Source: Cepaea nemoralis (lineage: Eukaryota; Mollusca; Gastropoda; Stylommatophora; Helicidae). Taken from it: DNA of 64,000 bases. The position numbers and the translations under genes are program-made. The stretch is from assembly GCA_014155875.1 (NCBI GenBank), contig JACEFZ010013275.1, forward strand, positions 237,816 through 301,815, in the 5' to 3' direction. This document shows positions 56,231 through 64,000 of the stretch, piece by piece. The first letter of the stretch is position 1. Each line of letters begins with the position of its first letter. A model generated the notes under the pieces. The model was not told where the DNA came from. It made no database searches and saw only the letters and a program-made list of their open reading frames with translations.

Positions 56231-56274
56231 TGCTGCGACATCATCTAACCTGCAGCACCATATATCATGTTCAG
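56231..56274 (+). other. 3' UTR, first part, with a possible splice donor
   Basis: The 44 bases after the stop end at CAGGTAGGT, a good donor. If used, the 3' UTR would contain an intron. At 44 nt the junction is closer to the stop than the usual distance (about 50-55 nt) that triggers nonsense-mediated decay, so the transcript would be tolerated. Inference only. Confidence 0.35.
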
Positions 56275-57076
56275 GTAGGTCAGTCAGGTGGAGGTGTCAT
56301 CTGTACTAGTTATATTACAGTCTGTAACTCCTGTCTCAGTCAGTTGTTATTTTAACCCATCAATTCCTAATTTCTCTTATTGCGGCATATTGCCTCAGTG
56401 ATTATTCAATGAGATGCTTATTTTCATTCTGCTATGCTGTCCTCCTATCTTTAGTGGTATTTTTCTAGTATTATTCATTGCTAACCCAACCACCATCGTA
56501 AACAATAAAAGATATACACCAATTTTTAATTCACAACAGAGACTAGAAAGGTGACCAGAATACTTTCAAGAAGCACATAACCCCACACATAACACAGGGA
56601 ACCCAAATTTTGTGCCTAAAAACTGAACAACAAGAACCAGATATCATATCTGCAGAAGTAAAATCAGATAGAAAAGTCCTTAACTGATTCACTGCCAAAC
56701 AAAAAAGTGGGTCCTGACCAAACAGAAATTCATGGCAGAAAATGTATTGAAGGGCAATCTTTTATGTGTGTAAATCATCATTTCCGGGCACTAAAAATTG
56801 CAGAAAATAAGAGAAATGAAACAAATAAAGTACCGTCTATACTAAGCCAATGGATCGGCTTCTGGCAGGTCAACACCGTTCCATTGCACCGACCTATCGG
56901 CTTGCAGCAGGCAGTCAGTTAAAACAAATCGCAGTGTCCACATGGAATAACCACAGAAACTATTCAGGCTTGTGAGAAAATAGGAATTCATTGGCTAACA
57001 AGACTTTTTAGTGTAGCCTGGGAAAAAAAAAGAAACATCCCAGACAGTTGGCAACAGGCAGTAATAGTACCAATAT

Positions 57077-57219
57077 CCGGGAAGGTTAACCCGGTCAACA
57101 AATGCCCGCAGAAGTCGGATGTGTCGGCCTAATGGCGCAAGAACACAGCTCTGCTGTAAACAGGCACAACGCAATCACATCCGAAAAAAAAAAGCCCGGA
57201 TGAACGCAGAAGAAGGTGA
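57077..57219 (+). repeat. SINE5 inserted in LINE-B with target duplication
   Basis: Exact 11-bp duplication AGTACCAATAT at 57066-57076 and 57220-57230. The body has GGTTAACCCGGTCAACAAAT, GCCCGCAGAAGTCGGATGTG, CACAACGCAATCACATCCG and a GAAGAAGG end. Removing it restores the LINE reading AVIVPIWKK. Confidence 0.9.
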
Positions 57220-57600
57220 AGTACCAATATGGAAAAAGAGGCAATATGAGAGAGAGAGTAACAAACAGAGGTATATCACTCGGGAAATATATGCAAAGCT
57301 ATTGAAAAAGAAGCAACACTAAAGAGCAAACAAGGCAAGACAATTTAGTATTTTGTCAGACCCCTGCTAATTAATATCTGTATAGACAGAATATCCAAAG
57401 AAACAAGCCTTGACAGAATCAGTTCAGAAAATGTTGAACCCTTTACTTTAGATGAAATAACAGATCCAACGGCAATGAATTAACGTAATTTTTGTATGAG
57501 TATAAAGTCAACCAAAACTGAAGTCATGCAGGTCAGCAGATGTCCTGGTCCACTAAATATACTGATAAATAGCACAACTCTGAATCAAGTTAAAGCATTG

Positions 57601-57638
57601 ATTGATTGATTGATTGATTGATTTAGGAACATTGCATT
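57601..57638 (-). mobile_element. 38-bp micro-insertion of a LINE-F 3' end
   Basis: Exact 12-bp duplication GTTAAAGCATTG at 57589-57600 and 57639-57650. The inserted bases are the (CAAT)n tail of LINE-F (minus strand) plus about 11 bases of element body (GTTCCTAAAT) and a few extra bases. Confidence 0.9.
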
Positions 57639-58262
57639 GTTAAAGCATTGAAATATCTAGGAAGTATGATCACAGATGGTGACAGAACAGTTAGAGAAAT
57701 CAAAATCTGATGTCAAAAAGGAAACATGCTTATTTATCAACTAACATCCATACTGAAACATCCAAATACACATATGCCCACAAAATGTCAAGTAATACAT
57801 AGCATATTCACACCAACCCTGTATTACCAATGTCATACTAGGACATTATCCAAATTACACTTACCCTAAATCACGACCTGTGAGATGAGATGCTTGAGGA
57901 GAGCTTCAAACTTAACTGAGGCCGAGTAAGAAATGATGTTATCAGACAGACAGTGGGATCAACACCTTGTGCCACATATATTAAAAAGCAACCCTGTCAG
58001 TTACTAGCACTGGTGCTACATCAAAGGCAATATGATGCGAGAGCATGAGAACGCCCAAGAAGAAAATGGACTGATGATATCAAAGACACTGTACAATCAC
58101 ACAAAATGACACTATCCAGTGCCACCCATCGGGCGCTGGGATGCTAACTATTCTTCCTCATAATTCTTGATGACAAAAGTGGAAAATAATTTAGATTTGT
58201 TGTTAACATGAATATCTCTTTTCATTATTGTGTGAGATACTGATATTTTGCTTCCTCCACAG

Positions 58263-58450
58263 AAAGAGTTCCATTTCTGAACTCTTCTACTCATGGGAAC
58301 AGTTTTAGCGTCTGAGCCTGAGATGTCTGAAGTATTTGTGTGTCCGGATGTCCTCGGAGATTATTATGGAATGGTGCTGCATCCATGGCAAGGTTCAAGC
58401 AAAGATCACCTGATTATGTCAAGTTTACAGTTATTGAGGCGAGGCCTTGC
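58263..58450 (+). other. Candidate 3' UTR exon
   Basis: Begins after a pyrimidine-rich tract ending TCCTCCACAG, a good acceptor, and has no long open frame. It could be the partner of the donor at 56275. A GGAACTAAT-type minisatellite follows. No polyadenylation site can be fixed with confidence; AATAAA occurs in TAATAAATTGG repeats near 58540. Confidence 0.25.
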
Positions 58451-58464
58451 AAATGAGTTTCAGT

Positions 58465-58765
58465 AGTTCTTGTCTTAAAGGGAACTAATCCTGCAAGATC
58501 ACATTAGTTTTTATGTTAATTGGAACTGCTGATCCTTGGTAATAAATTGGAAAGAACTGATGATGCTAGTTGCAAAATAACAATAGTTCTTGTGTTAAAG
58601 GAAACTAATGATCTCTGGTAATAAATTGGAAGGAACTAATGATGTCTGCTGCAAAATAACATCATTTCTTGTGTTAAAGGGAACTAATGATCCTTGGTAT
58701 TAAATTGAAAAAAAAATTGAACATCTGCTGCAAAATAACAGTCATTCTTGTGTTAAAGGGAACTA
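58465..58765 (+). repeat. About 60-bp minisatellite, left block
   Basis: Units containing GTTCTTGTGTTAAAGGGAAC, TAATGATCCTTGGTAATAAA and TTGGAA. Interrupted by antisense LINE-A and continued at 61445. Confidence 0.85.
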
Positions 58766-59503
58766 ATCATCATCATCAGGATATTCCTGGCAGAAAGTGA
58801 CAGACATTCATGCCTCCCCACAAACCTTAGTTCTTGGTATTCTGGGTCAGTTCTGTTGATGATATCCCAGCATGCCATTACCTTAGACCATCATGCATCA
58901 TTTCCCTCGGTTTGCCCCTGTCTCTTCTGCCACTGGTCTTTCCGATTGTCACCATGTTTTACAATGCCTCTCTTTTCATAATATAACCAGAGAGTTGTAT
59001 AATTTACTGTCACTATCCTCTTCCAGGCCATTGTTGTCACCATGTTTTACAATGCCTCCCTTCTCATAATATAACCAAAGAAATCTGTTTGCATCTTTCT
59101 TGCTGTTGTGTATAATTTACTATCACTAGTCTCATTCAGGCCATTGTTGTCAGTTACTCTGGCTGTCCAAGATATTTCCAACACTTGCCTCACAAACGGG
59201 CACTTTCCCGCTGTTTATGCTTCACCTCGATACCGCAAGGTACAAGAGAAACAAGATGAGATGAGTCTCAGAAATATCATCTCCCCTACCAACAAGCTCT
59301 CCCTGTTTTGTTCGTTCACATTCCAAGATTCACAGCAGAACAAGTTCTATAGAACGTTTCAGTACTCTCATTCTGGCATTTAAAAAAGTTAATTGTATGA
59401 AATATTTTTCTTTATCTGAAATGCCACTTTTGCTTGGTCTACTCTACTGTTGATGTCTTTCACACATTTTCCATCTGATTTCATGATTTCCCCCTAAATA
59501 TTT

Positions 59504-59750
59504 AAAAAAAAAAATCTCTTAAAAGTCGACAGGGTCGACTTCATTGCACCGGGTTTTATCCCATATGGCTCGATCTCTTTCCGTAGCACGGAAAGTGTCG
59601 CACAAAGCACGAACTCCGTGGCTTTTAGCGACGACCCACAGGAGTCTCCGAAACATTTAACTCGTAAACCGAAGGGCGTGGCCCGGAATCGAACCCACAA
59701 CCTTCGGAACACGAGTCAAACGGCTTGACCACTTCGCCACAGAGACTCCC
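59504..59750 (-). repeat. SINE2, intact, with target duplication
   Basis: Exact 15-bp duplication TCCCCCTAAATATTT at 59489-59503 and 59751-59765. Minus-strand head GGGAGTCTCTGTGGCGAAGT and GGTCAAGCCG, B box GGGTTCGATTCCGGG. The best-preserved copy. The 3' end on the minus strand is CGACTTTTAAGAG then T. Confidence 0.95.
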
Positions 59751-60540
59751 TCCCCCTAAATATTTGAATTGATGTACTCGATTAAGCATTTTCTTTCTTT
59801 GCAATATGACTATTTTTATTATCTCTTTCTTTGATATGGCCATTGTTTCTGTTTTCTTGATATTGAAACAGAATACGTTGTTTGCAGTCTCTGTTACTAC
59901 AATGTCCAACAGCTGCTGCAGATTTCTTGTGTTTTCAGCAATCATTACTGTTTGTCTGCATAGCTCTGATTGCTTATATTGTAGCCTCCAACTCATACTT
60001 CTGATTTACCTTTGATCCCATTACTTCACTATAGAGAGAGAAGAGATAATTTGACAAAACACATCGTCCTACCCTTTTGTCTGTTCACATTTGCCCACCT
60101 TTGTTTCCATTGTTTTGAAATAAATATACTTTATTATTCTGAGATCTTTCCCATAAATGTTAATATTCTCCAACATTTTGATCACGTCGTCATGTTTCAC
60201 TTTATCAGTTGCCATGTTGTATTCTATATAGCATAAATATAGGTATTTCTGACAGTTCATCACTTTGTTACTGATTTATTCCTTTTCCTTCCAAAAATCC
60301 CTACTGTTATTCGCTAGTTTCCATCTTTATTTTCCTTCTTGTTATTCTTATTGTAATTCTGAGTAGAAGTTTAGTGACATGTTTCATGATGTTGATTGTA
60401 CAAACACCTTCACATTCAATTTGCTGCTGGTCTCTTGGGTGAAACTAACTACAGATTTCATCATATCATATATAGCATGTATCCACTTCTGTAAATATCA
60501 TTCAACAGTTTAGTTACTGAAAACAGTGTATTCCAATTTA

Positions 60541-60962
60541 CACACAGAAACCACAAACACTATGTTGCACGATTTATTGCCTGGATATTTAACTACATCT
60601 CGTCAGGAGCATACTGCACATATTTTAACATAAACTCTGACTGTTTGCATGTAACCGACTGAACCACCTACTTGCTAATGCTTCACTATATTTTAGCAAT
60701 TGTTTATTGTTCTTCGAAAACAGTATCTGAAATGTTTTTTTTTAATACAAACATACTCATGTTAAATTTGAAATTACTGTGGGAATAACAAATGTTCCAC
60801 ATTCGAACACTGCCTGTGACTATGTGTTGTAAGTGTTTCAGTTTAAGTATTATTCATTTATTCCCTTCCCATAACATATCACTCTGCAGTATGCACCTGA
60901 TGAGATGCAGCCAAATATGCCAGGCAATAAATCGTGCAACGTATTGTTTGTATTGTCTGTGT
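60541..60962. mobile_element. Fold-back MITE with long inverted repeats
   Basis: Left arm GTTGCACGATTTATTGCCTG (60565) and GTCAGGAGCATACTGCA. Right arm is its inverse: TGCAGTATGCACCTGATGAG and CCAGGCAATAAATCGTGCAA (to 60940). Arms of about 75 bp, with about 265 bp between. Interrupts LINE-A. Confidence 0.8.
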
Positions 60963-61444
60963 TCAAGTTTAGTTGTTATTTCTTTTCCAAATTCTACCAG
61001 TACTTTAAATTCTTTTACCGTGATTCCATCTGGCACAGACTGTTTCCTCCCCCCATATGTTTGATGGTAACTGTGATTTCTTCATTTAGTATTGTTGGCC
61101 CTTCAAATTTACTGTCTTCTGTTAATTCTGCTCTGTCTCCATCATATAACTCTTTATCATAGGACTGTCTTTTATTACTGTATTTGATTATTTTAAAATC
61201 CTGTGTTTAATCTTGTTTTTCTTTCTGTCAAATGACTGATTTGTTTGTGCATATGTTTTGTATCTTTAATAGTTTTTTTTTCTATTTGTTTCACTGCTTG
61301 TTTAACCAGTCGTTATTTCTCTTTATGCATTTGCCTTTTATTGCTCTATCAGTCTTATATTCTTCTTTGTCAGTTGTACTTTCTTTTTTTCTGCCCATCA
61401 ACTTTAATATTCCTTCAGAAATCAAAGAAAATAATTTTTGCTGG

Positions 61445-61905
61445 TAAATAACAGTAGTTCCTTTCTTAAAAGGAACTAATGGTCTTTGCTGTTAAGTAAG
61501 AACAGTTCTTTTATTTGAGGGAATAAGTGATCTTTGCTGATGTTTGGCTAAATGTATAAATAGCTATGGATCTTTTGTCATGAGGAACTAATTATCATCA
61601 GTGGTAATAAATAAAATTTGATGACAAGACACTAGTGATCTATGCTGGTAATAACCAGCAGTTCTTTTGTTGAAAAGAACTGGGAGCCTTTATAGTAGTT
61701 CTTTTACTAGATGTGACTATTGACATTTGCTATTTCATTTCTTTTAGAAAACTTGTGATTTTCAGCATAAGTCCAAAGAAAGCATGAGCTCTTTACTGGT
61801 AAATATGTGTAGTTCATATGATGTAGGGAACTAATGATCTTCTGTGCTAAGTATAATTAGTTCTTCTATTTCACGGAACTAGTAATGATATGTATATGTT
61901 TAATG
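61445..61905 (+). repeat. About 60-bp minisatellite, right block
   Basis: Diverged units with AGTTCCTTTCTTAAAAGGAAC and TAATGGTCTTTGCTG, continuing the array from 58465. Confidence 0.7.
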
Positions 61906-61959
61906 GAAAACATGATAATGCACATTAGATACTATAACTGAAGATCTCTAATTATTTTC

Positions 61960-62335
61960 AAATCTTGAGGTTAATGTGGTATTAGTTTGGAAGAGCTGTA
62001 GAAACAGTTCATTATGCTATGCTTGTAGCGTGATAGATTAAATGTTGCATTTGAGTTGGTTTGTGAATAATATCAAGACTAAATGTTGCATTTTTGTAGG
62101 TTTGTGAATAACAACAAGACTAAATGTTGTATTTTTTTAGGTTTTTGAATGATTTGAGGAGGAAATGTTGTATTTGAGTATTTTTTAAAGGACTTCAAGA
62201 CAAAATGTTGGATTTGTGTAGGTTTGTTAATAGTTTGAAGACTGCATGTTGCATTTGAGTAGGTTTGTTAGTGATTTGAAGAGTATATGTTGCAGTTGAG
62301 TAAATATTGGAATGATTCAACATCAGTTTTGAAAA
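61960..62335 (+). repeat. About 50-bp minisatellite
   Basis: About seven units of ACTAAATGTTGCATTTGAGT and AGGTTTGTGAATAATTTGAA. Confidence 0.85.
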
Positions 62336-62689
62336 CACTAAACGCCTCCTAATGAACAGAAAGACATATCCATAGAAGAGCTGGATCAACAGTGTGATGG
62401 CAACCTACTTCATGAGTGTAACATTACCGTGGATTTCCTATTACAGCGATAGTTTGGGAAGTGAGACAAGTTGCAAGACAACAAAAGGATGGTTGGTTAC
62501 GATCCCCTGTTCACAAACACTTGCCTGCCAAGGTAGAGGTCAGGGTGCAAGCCCTACAGTAGCTGGATTATGTATCTGACCAATACGTCTCTAGGCTTGG
62601 ATCAGCCTCATGAAATGGCCTCCAGGTAATTCTCAGAATTTTCTAGAAGGGAAAAATGACAAATATGAAAGCTGGTCGGCACAGCTGTG

Positions 62690-62785
62690 AATAAATTCAG
62701 GTATTGGTTGGCACTCATAGAAGTAGAAGCCAGTCCTAGAAGTATAGCCTATGAGTGCCAATCCTTGCCTGGTAATTTATTGATC
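62690..62785. repeat. Short inverted repeat
   Basis: AGGTATTGGTTGGCACTCAT and, 50 bases on, ATGAGTGCCAATCCTTGCCT are inverse copies and could form a hairpin. No known family. Confidence 0.55.
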
Positions 62786-62904
62786 TGCTGTTTCCATGGC
62801 CTTAAGAGCTCCCCTGTCATTGAGATTTCTGGTTATTATGTATTGACCTATATCACATGGCCATTGATCAAGCTTGTGTAATAGACACAGCATCTGCTAG
62901 AGGA

Positions 62905-63140
62905 CTGTGCAGCTACATGTGGGTGGACAACAACAAAGGATTGACGGCAAGAAGCCTGTCAGAATGCATCATGTAGATACAGGATCTGTTGTGATAGATG
63001 TGCTGGAGGGGGAGTGGGAGTCCAGCATGGTTGAGTTCAGCACAGCTACATGCAGGTGGACAACAACAACAACAAGGGATTGACTGCAAGGAGTCTGCCA
63101 GAATGCATCATGTAGACACAGGATCCAAGGGATCCGAGAC
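62905..63140 (+). repeat. About 130-bp direct duplication
   Basis: The block CAGCTACATG..GGTGGACAACAAC, GGATTGAC, GAATGCATCATGTAGA and CAGGATC occurs at 62910 and again at 63042. Confidence 0.8.
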
Positions 63141-63689
63141 TCATTACAGGCAGACTTCAGTGTGGAGATGGCACAGAATGATGATGATGTGTATATATAC
63201 CGAGGACCTAATAATTCAGACCTCTGCAGGAGTCTCTACCACATGATTGCCTTGACCATAGTTTATTTTACTTTTTTGTTTTTGATTTGCTAACTAGAAA
63301 TTATTAGCAACCCTTTCCTGAAATAATGTAGAGGGGACACAACAACAAAATAGAGCTGAACCAAATAATGATAGTTGCACATGGAATCAAATGGCATGAC
63401 TGACTTTTGCTCAACTACATTAGTCTCGGTGTGAATGGCACAACAGAAAATGTCAGGTTCTGCTGGCTATATGGATTATTAACAATCACACTGTTATCTA
63501 CTATGGGAGAATGAGCTCCTGTTAGTGTGCCTGAAGTGCAGTGCAGTCATTTCCATCTTTGGAAATATGTTATACTTCTGTACATGTACATGTATTTGTT
63601 TGTCATACAGGACAGACAATTGTAACCAATAAGGGGCTCATATGGTATTGCAGTCCAATCTTCTTGTCAAAGCCCTGTCTTTATTTATG

Positions 63690-63990
63690 GTTCTGGCTTC
63701 GTACTACAGTTCTGTTTTCATTCCACAATCCTGTTTTCATACTTTAGTCCTGTCTTCATGCCACAGCCCTGTCTTCATACTATAGTCCTGTCTTCATGCC
63801 ACAGTCCTGTCTTCATACTATAGTTCTGTCTTCATGCTATAGTCCTGTCTTCATGCCACAGCCCTGTCTTCATGCTTTAGTTTTGTCTTCAGCTTTAGTT
63901 TTGTCTTTATTCTTTAGTTTTCTCTTTATACTATAGTCCTGTTTTCATACCACAGGCCTGTCTTCATGCTATAGTCTTCATTCTAGTTTC
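63690..63990 (+). repeat. About 19-bp minisatellite at the window end
   Basis: Units of CCACAGTCCTGTCTTCATG and TATAGTCCTGTCTTCATG, about 14 copies. Confidence 0.9.
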
Positions 63991-64000
63991 TTTTATCTAT

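Larger units (their letters stand above)
56480..58190 (+). mobile_element. LINE-B, degenerate copy with two nested insertions
   Basis: Reads VPSILSQWIGFWQVN, then AWEKKRNIPDSWQQAVIVPI and WKK after removing the insertion at 57077. A later part (KTEVMQVSRCPGPLNILINS-like) matches LINE-B at 28668. Several stops. Confidence 0.75.
58766..61440 (-). mobile_element. LINE-A antisense copy with nested insertions
   Basis: Starts at CATCATCATCAGG, the 3' tail. Antisense C-terminal region at 58800-59400, a SINE2 at 59504-59750, reverse transcriptase remnants at 59766-60520 (antisense NIKKTETMAISKKE, KVKHDDVIKMLENINIYGKD), a MITE at 60541-60962, then upstream parts (DGITVKEFKVLVEFGKEI). Two pieces near 59000 are duplicated (GTCACCATGTTTTACAATGC twice). 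Inactive. Confidence 0.85.

Overview
The window is eukaryotic and metazoan. It holds one large intron-rich gene on the + strand, about 47 kb from start to stop codon. The rest is introns and flanks packed with non-LTR retrotransposon debris, tRNA-derived SINEs, small DNA transposons and minisatellites. The repeat mixture suggests a marine invertebrate, probably a lophotrochozoan such as a mollusc. That is an inference from repeat style and not a species call.

The gene is an orthologue of vertebrate FBXL20/FBXL2, a substrate receptor of SCF (SKP1-CUL1-F-box) ubiquitin ligases. I rebuilt it exon by exon from protein similarity and GT/AG junctions. Sixteen coding exons (9558 to 56230) join in one frame to 452 residues plus stop: a basic N-terminus, an F-box (about residues 39-85), a run of cysteine-containing leucine-rich repeats (about 90-415) and a C-terminal CVIL prenylation box. 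The start exon has only 8 coding nucleotides, and a 55-nt F-box exon lies alone 12.5 kb into intron 3. A 3' UTR intron is possible.

Layout. 1-9.5 kb is the upstream flank with SINEs, two LINE-C copies and a 337-bp element with a target-site duplication. 9.5-13 kb carries exons 1-3. 13-25.5 kb is the giant intron 3, with satellites, a LINE-C copy between two TA repeats, an RNase H remnant, and a LINE-A copy holding a TTAA-flanked element and a SINE. 25.5-31 kb carries exons 4-7 among minisatellites. 31-45.7 kb carries exons 8-10. 45.7-56.2 kb carries exons 11-16. 56.2-64 kb is 3' flank or UTR with LINE-B and an antisense LINE-A containing nested insertions.

The most unusual observations concern how repeats meet gene structure. 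The intron 6 minisatellite looks like an amplified copy of the exon 6 splice donor, and the intron 12 minisatellite appears to supply the pyrimidine tract of the exon 13 acceptor. Many insertions keep exact target-site duplications, including a 38-bp micro-insertion. No bacterial features, CRISPR arrays, rRNA genes or intact tRNA genes were seen. Family labels LINE-A to LINE-F, SINE1 to SINE5 and Repeat X are local names for this window.
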